Source: Synchiropus splendidus
Lineage: Eukaryota > Chordata > Actinopteri > Syngnathiformes > Callionymidae
Length of the DNA stretch: 64,000 bases
Assembly: GCF_027744825.2 (NCBI RefSeq)
Contig: NW_026527057.1
Location: forward strand, 496,001-560,000
Reading direction: 5' to 3'
Position numbers and translations under genes: made by a program. Positions 49,301 through 61,000 of this stretch are shown here, in pieces (the first letter of the stretch is position 1; each line of letters opens with the position of its first letter). The notes below the pieces were generated by a model. It made no database searches. It saw nothing but the letters and a program-made list of their open reading frames with translations, and was not told the DNA's origin.

Positions 49301-51190
49301 TAGTGGGAGGTTAAAATTTCATGTTCTGAAGCTTCCCTGAAAAGTTATGGCACAATGCACAAAAACGCTTTTCAGCCTGAGATAAGGTGGGTTTCGGAAC
49401 GCCAAACATAAAAGTGTTGATAACTTTCGAAAAACACTTCAGACAGCTTAGATTTGATGTGCACCTACTAGAAAGACCCGTTCTGCTATAGTGGGAGGTT
49501 AAAATTTCATGTTCTGAAGCTTCCCTGAAAAGTTATGGCACAATGCGTAAAAACGCTTTTCAGCCTGAGATAAGGTGGGTTTCGGAACGCCAAACATAAA
49601 AGTGTTGATAACTTTGGAAAAACACTTCAGACAGTTTAGATTTGATGTGCAACTACTAGAAAGACCCTTTCTGCTATAGTGGGAGGTTAAAATTTCATGT
49701 TCTGAAGCTTCCCTGAAAAGTTATGGCACAATGCACAAAAACGCTTTTCAGCCTGAGATAAGGTGGGTTTCGGAACGCCAAACATAAAAGTGTTAATAAC
49801 TTTGGAAAAACACTTCAGACAGTTTAGATTTGATGTGCAACTACTAGAAAGACCCTTTCTGCTATAGTGGGAGGTTAAAATTTCATGTTCTGAAGCTTCC
49901 CTGAAAAGTTATGGCACAATGCACAAAAACGCTTTTCAGCCTGAGATAAGGTGGGTTTCGGAACGCCAAACATAAAAGTGTTGATAACTTTTGAAAAACA
50001 CTTCAGACAGCTTAGATTTGATGTGCAACTACTAGAAAGACCCTATCTGCTATAGTGGGAGGTTAAAATTTCATGTTCTGAAGTTTCCCTGAAAAGTTAT
50101 GGCACAATGCGTAAAAACGCTTTTCAGCCTGAGATAAGGTGGGTTTCGGAACGCCAAACATAAAAGTGTTGATAACTTTGGAAAAACACTTCAGACAGTT
50201 TAGATTTGATGTGCAACTACTAGAAAGACCCTTTCTGCTATAGTGGGAGGTTAAAATTTCATGTTCTGAAGCTTCCCTGAAAAGTTATGGCACAATGCAC
50301 AAAAATGCTTTTCAGCCTGAGATAAGGTGGGTTTCGGAACGCCATACATAAAAGTGTTAATAACTTTGGAAAAACACTTCAGACAGTTTAGATTTTATGT
50401 GCAACTAATAGAAAGACCCTTTCTGCTATAGTGGGGGGTTAAAATTTCATGTTCTGAAGCTTCCCTGAAAAGTTATGGCACAATGCGTAAAAACGCTTTT
50501 CAGCCTGAGATAAGGTGGGTTTCGGAACGCCAAACATAAAAGTGTTAATAACTTTGGAAAAACACTTCAGACAGTTTAGATTTGACGTGCAACTACTAGA
50601 AAGACCCTTTCTGCTATAGTGGGAGGTTAAAATTTCATGTTCTGAAGCTTCCCTGAAAAGTTATGGCACAATGCACAAAAACGCTTTTCAGCCTGAGATA
50701 AGGTGGGTTTCGGAACGCCAAACATAAAAGTGTTAATAACTTTGGAAAAACACTTCAGACAGTTTAGATTTGATGTGCAACTACTAGAAAGACCCTTTCT
50801 GCTATAGTGGGAGGTTAAAATTTCATGTTCTGAAGCTTCCCTGAAAAGCTATGGCACAATGCACAAAAACGCTTTTCAGCCTGAGATAAGGTGGGTTTCG
50901 GAACGCCAAACCTAAAAGTGTTAATAACTTTGGAAAAACACTTCAGACAGTTTAGATTTGATGTGCAACTACTAGAAAGACCCTTTCTGCTATAGTGGGA
51001 GGTTAAAATTTCATGTTCTGAAGCTTCCCTGAAAAGTTATGGCACAATGCACAAAAACGCTTTTCAGCCTGAGATAAGGTGGGTTTCGGAACGCCAAACA
51101 TAAAAGTGTTAATAACTTTGGAAAAACACTTCAGACAGTTTAGATTTGATGTGCAACTACTAGAAAGACCCTTTCTGCTATAGTTGGAGG
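46300..51190 (+). repeat. Macro higher-order repeat, copy 2
   Basis: The marker order of copy 1 repeats: CAGACGGCTTAG near 46,622, GATATGC at 46,824, AAAATGCTTTTC at 47,486, GTGGGGGGTT near 47,610, TTTGTTGTGC near 48,325, GGAATGCC at 48,836, GACCCGTTCT at 49,480 and CCCTATCTGC near 50,043. Offsets to copy 1 are 5,264 (28 monomers), rising to 5,640 after 49,030 where two extra monomers appear, then falling to 4,888 beyond about 50,040. Private changes include GTTAATGACTTT near 47,541, TTTTTTGTGC near 47,573 and GGGATGTTAA near 47,803. Confidence 0.86.
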
Positions 51191-54100
51191 TTAAAATTTC
51201 ATGTTCTGAAGCTTTCCTGAAAAGTTATGGCACAATGCACAAAAACGCTTTTCAGCCTGAGATAAGGTGGGTTTCGGAACGCCAAACATAAAAGTGTTGA
51301 TAACTTTTGAAAAACACTTCAGACAGCTTAGATTTGATGTGCAACTACTAGAAAGACCCTTTCTGCTATAGTGGGAGGTTAAAATTTCATGTTCTGAAGC
51401 TTCCCTGAAAAGTTATGGCACAATGCACAAAAACGCTTTTCAGCCTGAGATAAGGTGGGTTTCGGAACGCCAAACATAAAAGTGTTGATAACTTTCGAAA
51501 AACACTTCAGACGGCTTAGATTTGATGTGCACCTATTAGAAAGACCCTTTCTGCTATAGTGGGAGGTTAAAATTTCATGTTCTGAAGCTTCCCTGAAAAG
51601 TTATGGCACAATGCGTAAAAACGCTTTTCAGCCTGAGATAAGGTGGGTTTCGGAACGCCAAACATAAAAGTGTTGATAACTTTGGAAAAACACTTCAGAC
51701 AGTTTAGATTTGATATGCAACTACTAGAAAGACCCTTTCTGCTATAGTGGGAGGTTAAAATTTCATGTTCTGAAGCTTCCCTGAAAAGTTATGGCACAAT
51801 GCACAAAAACGCTTTTCAGCCTGAGATAAGGTGGGTTTCGGAACGCCAAACATAAAAGTGTTAATAACTTTGGAAAAACACTTCAGACAGTTTAGATTTG
51901 ATGTGCAACTACTAGAAAGACCCTTTCTGCTATAGTGGGAGGTTAAAATTTCATGTTCTGAAGCTTCCCTGAAAAGTTATGGCACAATGCGTAAAAACGC
52001 TTTTCAGCCTGAGATAAGGTGGGTTTCGGAACGCCAAACATAAAAGTGTTGATAACTTTGGAAAAACACTTCAGACAGTTTAGATTTGATGTGCAACTAC
52101 TAGAAAGACTCTTTCTGCTATAGTGGGAGGTTAAAATTTCATGTTCTGAAGCTTCCCTGAAAAGTTATGGCACAATGCACAAAAACGCTTTTCAGCCTGA
52201 GATAAGGTGGGTTTCGGAACGCTAAACATAAAAGTGTTAATAACTTTGGAAAAACACTTCAGACAGTTTAGATTTGATGTGCAACTACTAGAAAGACCCT
52301 TTCTGCTATAGTGGGAGGTTAAAATTTCATGTTCTGAAGCTTCCCTGAAAAGTTATGGCACAATGCACAAAAATGCTTTTCAGCCTGAGATAAGGTGGGT
52401 TTCGGAACGCCAAACATAAAAGTGTTAATAACTTTGGAAAAACACTTCAGACAGTTTAGATTTTATGTGCAACTACTAGAAAGACCCTTTCTGCTATAGT
52501 GGGGGGTTAAAATTTCATGTTCTGAAGCTTCCCTGAAAAGTTATGGCACAATGCGTAAAAACGCTTTTCAGCCTGAGATAAGGTGGGTTTCGGAACGCCA
52601 AACATAAAAGTGTTAATAACTTTGGAAAAACACTTCAGACAGTTTAGATTTGATGTGCAACTACTAGAAAGACCCTTTCTGCTATAGTGGGAGGTTAAAA
52701 TTTCATGTTCTGAAGCTTCCCTGAAAAGTTATGGCACAATGCACAAAAACGCTTTTCAGCCTGAGATAAGGTGGGTTTCGGAACGCCAAACATAAAAGTG
52801 TTAATAACTTTGGAAAAACACTTCAGACAGTTTAGATTTGATGTGCAACTACTAGAAAGACCCTTTCTGCTATAGTGGGAGGTTAAAATTTCATGTTCTG
52901 AAGCTTCCCTGAAAAGTTATGGCACAATGCACAAAAACGCTTTTCAGCCTGAGATAAGGTGGGTTTCGGAACGCCAAACATAAAAGTGTTGATAACTTTG
53001 GAAAAACACTTCAGACAGTTTAGATTTGATGTGCAACTACTAGAAAGACTCTTTCTGCTATAGTGGGAGGTTAAAATTTCATGTTCTGAAGCTTCCCTGA
53101 AAAGTTATGGCACAATGCACAAAAACGCTTTTCAGCCTGAGATAAGGTGGGTTTCGGAACGCTAAACATAAAAGTGTTAATAACTTTGGAAAAACACTTC
53201 AGACAGTTTAGATTTGATGTGCAACTACTAGAAAGACCCTTTCTGCTATAGTTGGAGGTTAAAATTTCATGTTCTGAAGCTTCCCTGAAAAGTTATGGCA
53301 CAATGCACAAAAATGCTTTTCAGCCTGAGATAAGGTGGGTTTCGGAACGCCAAACATAAAAGTGTTAATAACTTTGGAAAAACACTTCAGACAGTTTAGA
53401 TTTTATGTGCAACTACTAGAAAGACCCTTTCTGCTATAGTGGGGGGTTAAAATTTCATGTTCTGAAGCTTCCCTGAAAAGTTATGGCACAATGCGTAAAA
53501 ACGCTTTTCAGCCTGAGATAAGGTGGGTTTCGGAACGCCAAACATAAAAGTGTTAATAACTTTGGAAAAACACTTCAGACAGTTTAGATTTGATGTGCAA
53601 CTACTAGAAAGACCCTTTCTGCTATAGTGGGAGGTTAAAATTTCATGTTCTGAAGCTTCCCTGAAAAGTTATGGCACAATGCACAAAAACGCTTTTCAGC
53701 CTGAGATAAGGTGGGTTTCGGAACGCCAAACATAAAAGTGTTAATAACTTTCGAAAAACACTTCAGACAGTTTAGATTTGTTGTGCAACTACTAGAAAGA
53801 CCCTTTCTGCTATAGTGGGAGGTTAAAATTTCATGTTCTGAAGCTTCCCTGAAAAGTTATGGCACAATGCTCAAAAACGCTTTTCAGCCTGAGATAAGGT
53901 GGGTTTCGGAACGCCAAACATAAAAGTGTTGATAACTTTCGAAAAACACTTCAGAGAGCTTAGATTTGATGTGCACCTACTAGAAAGACCCTTTCTGCTA
54001 TAGTGGGAGGTTAAAATTTCATGTTCTGAAGCTTCCCTGAAAAGTTATGGCACAATGCACAAAAACGCTTTTCAGCCTGAGATAAGGTGGGTTTCGGAAT

Positions 54101-56825
54101 GCCAAACATAAAAGTGTTAATAACTTTGGAAAAACACTTCAGACAGTTTAGATTTGATGTGCAACTACTAGAAAGACCCTTTCTGCTATAGTGGGAGGTT
54201 AAAATTTCATGTTCTGAAGCTTCCCTGAAAAGTTATGGCACAATGCACAAAAACGCTTTTCAGCCTGAGATAAGGTGGGTTTCGGAACGCCAAACATAAA
54301 AGTGTTGATAACTTTCGAAAAACACTTCAGACAGCTTAGATTTGATGTGCACCTACTAGAAAGACCCTTTCTGCTATAGTGGGAGGTTAAAATTTCATGT
54401 TCTGAAGCTTCCCTGAAAAGTTATGGCACAATGCACAAAAACGCTTTTCAGCCTGAGATAAGGTGGGTTTCGGAACGCCAAACATAAAAGTGTTAATAAC
54501 TTTGGAAAAACACTTCAGACAGTTTAGATTTGATGTGCAACTACTAGAAAGACCCTTTCTGCTATAGTGGGAGGTTAAAATTTCATGTTCTGAAGCTTCC
54601 ATGAAAAGTTATGGCACAATGCACAAAAACGCTTTTCAGCCTGAGATAAGGTGGGTTTCGGAACGCCAAACATAAAAGTGTTGATAACTTTCGAAAAACA
54701 CTTCAGACAGCTTAGATTTGATGTGCACCTACTAGAAAGACCCGTTCTGCTATAGTGGGAGGTTAAAATTTCATGTTCTGAAGCTTCCCTGAAAAGTTAT
54801 GGCACAATGCGTAAAAACGCTTTTCAGCCTGAGATAAGGTGGGTTTCGGAACGCCAAACATAAAAGTGTTGATAACTTTGGAAAAACACTTCAGACAGTT
54901 TAGATTTGATGTGCAACTACTAGAAAGACCCTTTCTGCTATAGTGGGAGGTTAAAATTTCATGTTCTGAAGCTTCCCTGAAAAGTTATGGCACAATGCAC
55001 AAAAACGCTTTTCAGCCTGAGATAAGGTGGGTTTCGGAACGCCAAACATAAAAGTGTTAATAACTTTGGAAAAACACTTCAGACAGTTTAGATTTGATGT
55101 GCAACTACTAGAAAGACCCTTTCTGCTATAGTGGGAGGTTAAAATTTCATGTTCTGAAGCTTCCCTGAAAAGTTATGGCACAATGCACAAAAACGCTTTT
55201 CAGCCTGAGATAAGGTGGGTTTCGGAACGCCAAACATAAAAGTGTTGATAACTTTTGAAAAACACTTCAGACAGCTTAGATTTGATGTGCAACTACTAGA
55301 AAGACCCTTTCTGCTATAGTGGGAGGTTAAAATTTCATGTTCTGAAGCTTCCCTGAAAAGTTATGGCACAATGCACAAAAACGCTTTTCAGCCTGAGATA
55401 AGGTGGGTTTCGGAACGCCAAACATAAAAGTGTTGATAACTTTCGAAAAACACTTCAGACAGCTTAGATTTGATGTGCACCTATTAGAAAGACCCTTTCT
55501 GCTATAGTGGGAGGTTAAAATTTCATGTTCTGAAGCGTCCCTGAAAAGTTATGGCACAATGCACAAAAACGCTTTTCAGCCTGAGATAAGGTGGGTTTCG
55601 GAACGCCAAACATAAAAGTGTTGATAACTTTCGAAAAACACTTCAGACAGCTTAGATTTGATGTGCACCTATTAGAAAGACCCTTTCTGCTATAGTGGGA
55701 GGTTAAAATTTCATGTTCTGAAGCTTCCCTGAAAAGTTATGGCACAATGCGTAAAAACGCTTTTCAGCCTGAGATAAGGTGGGTTTCGGAACGCCAAACA
55801 TAAAAGTGTTGATAACTTTGGAAAAACACTTCAGACAGTTTAGATTTGATGTGCAACTACTAGAAAAACCCTTTCTGCTATAGTGGGAGGTTAAAATTTC
55901 ATGTTCTGAAGCTTCCCTGAAAAGTTATGGCACAATGCACAAAAACGCTTTTCAGCCTGAGATAAGGTGGGTTTCGGAACGCCAAACATAAAAGTGTTAA
56001 TAACTTTGGAAAAACACTTCAGACAGTTTAGATTTGATGTGCAACTACTGGAAAGACCCTTTCTGCTATAGTGGGAGGTTAAAATGTCATGTTCTGAAGC
56101 TTCCCTGAAAAGTTATGGCACAATGCACAAAAACGCTTTTCAGCCTGAGATAAGGTGGGTTTCGGAACGCCAAACATAAAAGTGTTGATAACTTTCGAAA
56201 AACACTTCAGACAGCTTAGATTTGATGTGCACCTACTAGAAAGACCCGTTCTGCTATAGTGGGAGGTTAAAACTTCATGTTCTGAAGCTTCCCTGAAAAG
56301 TTATGGCACAATGCGTAAAAACGCTTTTCAGCCTGAGATAAGGTGGGTTTCGGAACGCCAAACATAAAAGTGTTGATAACTTTGGAAAAACACTTCAGAC
56401 AGTTTAGATTTGATGTGCAACTACTAGAAAGACCCTTTCTGCTATAGTGGGAGGTTAAAATTTCATGTTCTGAAGCTTCCCTGAAAAGTTATGGCACAAT
56501 GCACAAAAACGCTTTTCAGCCTGAGATAAGGTGGGTTTCGGAACGCCAAACATAAAAGTGTTAATAACTTTCGAAAAACACTTCAGACAGTTTAGATTTG
56601 ATGTGCAACTACTAGAAAGACCCTTTCTGCTATAGTGGGAGGTTAAAATTTCATGTTCTGAAGCTTCCCTGAAAAGTTATGGCACAATGCACAAAAACGC
56701 TTTTCAGCCTGAGATAAGGTGGGTTTCGGAACGCCAAACATAAAAGTGTTGATAACTTTGGAAAAACACTTCAGACAGTTTAGATTTGATGTGGAACTAC
56801 TAGAAAGACCCTTTCTGCTATAGTT
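51190..56825 (+). repeat. Macro higher-order repeat, copy 3, with internal five-monomer duplication
   Basis: CAGACGGCTTAG near 51,510, GATATGC at 51,712, AAAATGCTTTTC at 52,374, GTGGGGGGTT near 52,500, TTTGTTGTGC near 53,777, GGAATGCC at 54,100 and GACCCGTTCT at 54,744 repeat the copy 1 and 2 order. The GACTCTTTCT / GCTAAAC / AAAATGC / GTGGGGGG group is present twice inside this copy (about 52,100-52,620 and 53,040-53,560, 940 bases apart). GACCCGTTCT also occurs again near 56,245. Private marks include AAGCGTCCC near 55,535 and GAAAAACCC near 55,865. Confidence 0.85.
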
Positions 56826-59800
56826 GGAGGTTAAAATTTCATGTTCTGAAGCTTTCCTGAAAAGTTATGGCACAATGCACAAAAACGCTTTTCAGCCTGA
56901 GATAAGGTGGGTTTCGGAACGCCAAACATAAAAGTGTTGATAACTTTTGAAAAACACTTCAGACAGCTTAGATTTGATGTGCAACTACTAGAAAGACCCT
57001 TTCTGCTATAGTGGGAGGTTAAAATTTCATGTTCTGAAGCTTCCCTGAAAAGTTATGGCACAATGCACAAAAACGCTTTTCAGCCTGAGATAAGGTGGGT
57101 TTCGGAACACCAAACATAAAAGTGTTGATAACTTTCGAAAAACACTTCAGACAGCTTAGATTTGATGTGCACCTATTAGAAAGACCCTTTCTGCTATAGT
57201 GGGAGGTTAAAATTTCATGTTCTGAAGCTTCCCTGAAAAGTTATGGCACAATGCACAAAAACGCTTTTCAGCCTGAGATAAGGTGGGTTTCGGAACGCCA
57301 AACATAAAAGTGTTGATAACTTTCGAAAAACACTTCAGACAGCATAGATTTGATGTGCACCTATTAGAAAGACCCTTTCTGCTATAGTGGGAGGTTAAAA
57401 TTTCATGTTCTGAAGCTTCCCTGAAAAGTTATGGCACAATGCACAAAAACGCTTTTCAGCCTGAGATAAGGTGGGTTTCGGAACGCCAAACATAAAAGTG
57501 TTAATAACTTTGGAAAAACACTTCAGACAGTTTAGATTTGATGTGCAACTACTAGAAAGACCCTTTCTGCTATAGTGGGAGGTTAAAATTTCATGTTCTG
57601 AAGCTTCCCTGAAAAGTTATGGCACAATGCACAAAAACGCTTTTCAGCCTGAGATAAGGTGGGTTTCGGAACGCCAAACATAAAAGTGTTAATAACTTTG
57701 GAAAAACACGTCAGACAGTTTAGATTTGATGTGCAACTACTAGAAAGACCCTTTCTGCTATAGTGGGAGGTTAAAATTTCATGTTCTGAAGCTTCCCTGA
57801 AAAGTTATGGCACAATGCGTAAAAACGCTTTTCAGCCTGAGATAAGGTGGGTTTCGGAACGCCAAACATAAAAGTGTTGATAACTTTGGAAAAACACTTC
57901 AGACAGTTTAGATTTGATGTGCAACTACTAGAAAGACTCTTTCTGCTATAGTGGGAGGTTAAAATTTCATGTTCTGAAGCTTCCCTGAAAAGTTATGGCA
58001 CAATGCACAAAAACGCTTTTCAGCCTGAGATAAGGTGGGTTTCGGAACGCTAAACATAAAAGTGTTAATAACTTTGGAAAAACACTTCAGATAGTTTAGA
58101 TTTGATGTGCAACTACTAGAAAGACCCTTTCTGCTATAGTGGGAGGTTAAAATTTCATGTTCTGAAGCTTCCCTGAAAAGTTATGGCACAATGCACAAAA
58201 ACGCTTTTCAGCCTCAGATAAGGTGGGTTTCGGAACGCCAAACATAAAAGTGTTAATAACTTTGGAAAAACACTTCAGACAGTTTAGATTTGATGTGCAA
58301 CTACTAGAAAGACCCTTTCTGCTATAGTGGGAGGTTAAAATTTCATGTTCTGAAGCTTCCCTGAAAAGTTATGGCACAATGCACAAAAACGCTTTTCAGC
58401 CTGAGATAAGGTGGGTTTCGGAACGCCAAACATAAAAGTGTTGATAACTTTCGAAAAACACTTCAGACAGCTTAGATTTGATGTGCACCTACTAGAAAGA
58501 CCCTTTCTGCTATAGTGGGAGGTTAAAATTTCATGTTCTGAAGCTTCCCTGAAAAGTTATGGCACAAAGCGTAAAGACGCTTTTCAGCCTGAGATAAGGT
58601 GGGTTTCGGAACGCCAAACATAAAAGTGTTGATAACTTTGGAAAAACACTTCAGACAGTTTAGATTTGATGTGCAACTACTAGAAAGACCCTTTCTGCTA
58701 TAGTGGGAGGTTAAAATTTCACGTTCTGAAGCTTCCCTGAAAAGTTATGGCACAATGCACAAAAACGCTTTTCAGCCTGAGATAAGGTGGGTTTCGGAAC
58801 GCCAAACATAAAAGTGTTGATAACTTTCGAAAAACACTTCAGACAGCTTAGATTTGATGTGCACCTATTAGAAAGACCCTTTCTGCTATAGTGGGAGGTT
58901 AAAATGTCATGTTCTGAAGCTTCCCTGAAAAGTTATGGCACAATGCGTAAAAACGCTTTTCAGCCTGAGATAAGGTGGGTTTCGGAACGCCAAACATAAA
59001 AGTGTTAATAACTTTGGAAAAACACTTCAGACAGTTTAGATTTGATGTGCAACTACTAGAAAGACCCTTTCTGCTATAGTGGGAGGTTAAAATTTCATGT
59101 TCTGAAGCTTCCCTGAAAAGTTATGGCACAATGCGTAAAAACGCTTTTCAGCCTGAGATAAGGTGGGTTTCGGAACGCCAAACATAAAAGTGTTGATAAC
59201 TTTGGAAAAACACTTCAGACAGTTTAGATTTGATGTGCAACTACTAGAAAGACTCTTTCTGCTATAGTGGGAGGTTAAAATTTCATGTTCTGAAGCTTCC
59301 CTGAAAAGTTATGGCACAATGCACAAAAACGCTTTTCAGCCTGAGATAAGGTGGGTTTCGGAACGCTAAACATAAAAGTGTTAATAACTTTGGAAAAACA
59401 CTTCAGACAGTTTAGATTTGATGTGCAACTACTAGAAAGACCCTTTCTGCTATAACGGGAGGTTAAAATTTCATGTTCTGAAGCTTCCCTGAAAAGTTAT
59501 GGCACAATGCACAAAAATGCTTTTCAGCCTGAGATAAGGTGGGTTTCGGAACGCCAAACATAAAAGTGTTAATAACTTTGGAAAAACACTTCAGACAGTT
59601 TAGATTTTATGTGCGACTACTAGAAAGACCCTTTCTGCTATAGTGGGGGGTTAAAATTTCATGTTCTGAAGCTTCCCTGAAAAGTTATGGCACAATGCGT
59701 AAAAACGCTTTTCAGCCTGAGATAAGGTGGGTTTCGGAACGCCAAACATAAAAGTGTTAATAACTTTGGAAAAACACTTCAGACAGTTTAGATTTGATGT

Positions 59801-61000
59801 GCAACTACTAGAAAGACCCTTTCTGCTATAGTGGGAGGTTAAAATTTCATGTTCTGAAGCTTCCCTGAAAAGTTATGGCACAATGCACAAAAACGCTTTT
59901 CAGCCTGAGATAAGGTGGGTTTCGGAACGCCAAACATAAAAGTGTTAATAACTTTGGAAAAACACTTCAGACAGTTTAGATTTGATGTGCAACTACTAGA
60001 AAGACCCTTTCTGCTATAGTGGGAGGTTAAAATTTCATGTTCTGAAGCATCCCTGAAAAGTTATGGCACAATGCAAAAAAACGCTTTTCAGCCTGAGATA
60101 AGGTGGGTTTCGGAACGCCAAACATAAAAGTGTTAATAACTTTGGAAAAACACTTCAGACAGTTTAGATTTGATGTGCAACTACTAGAAAGACCCTTTCT
60201 GCTATAGTGGGATGTTAAAATTTCATGTTCTGAAGCTTCCCTGAAAAGTTATGGCACAATGCATAAAAACGCTTTTCAGCTTGAGATAAGGTGGGTTTCG
60301 GAACGCCAAACATAAAAGTGTTAATAACTTTGGAAAAACACTTCAGACAGTTTAGATTTGATGTGCAACTACTAGAAAGACCCTTTCTGCTATAGTGGGA
60401 GGTTAAAATTTCATGTTCTGAAGCTTCCCTGAAAAGTTATGGCACAATGCACAAAAACGCTTTTCAGCCTGAGATAAGGTGGGTTTCGGAACGCCAAACA
60501 TAAAAGTGTTAATAACTTTGGAAAAACACTTCAGACAGTTTAGATTTGATGTGCAACTACTAGAAAGACCCTTTCTGCTAAAGTGGGAGGTTAAAATTTC
60601 ATGTTCTGAAGCTTCCCTGAAAAGTTATGGCACAATGCACAAAAACGCTTTTCAGCCTGAGATAAGGTGGGTTTCGGAACGCCAAACATAAAAGTGTTGA
60701 TAACTTTCGAAAAACACTTCAGACAGCTTAGATTTGATGTGCACCTACTAGAAAGACCCTTTCTGCTATAGTGGGAGGTTAAAATTTCATGTTCTGAAGC
60801 TTCCCTGAAAAGTTATGGCACAATGCGTAAAAACGCTTTTTAGCCTGAGATAAGGTGGGTTTCGGAACGCCAAACATAAAAGTGTTGATAACTTTGGAAA
60901 AACACTTCAGACAGTTTAGATTTGATGTGCAACTACTAGAAAGACCCTTTCTGCTATAGTGGGAGGTTAAAATTTCATGTTCTGAAGCTTCCCTGAAAAG
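56825..61000 (+). repeat. Macro higher-order repeat, decayed copy 4
   Basis: The TAGTTGGAGG / AGCTTTCCTG marker at 56,823 opens another copy. GACTCTTTCT with GCTAAAC occurs near 57,936-58,050 and again near 59,250-59,365. The second occurrence continues into AAAATGCTTTTC at 59,518 and GTGGGGGGTT near 59,644. GATATGC, TTTGTTGTGC, GGAATGCC and CCCTATCTGC are missing, so the order is only partly kept. Private changes include CTATAACGGG near 59,453, GCGACTACTAG near 59,614, GAAGCATCCC near 60,046 and GCATAAAAAC at 60,261. Confidence 0.75.
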
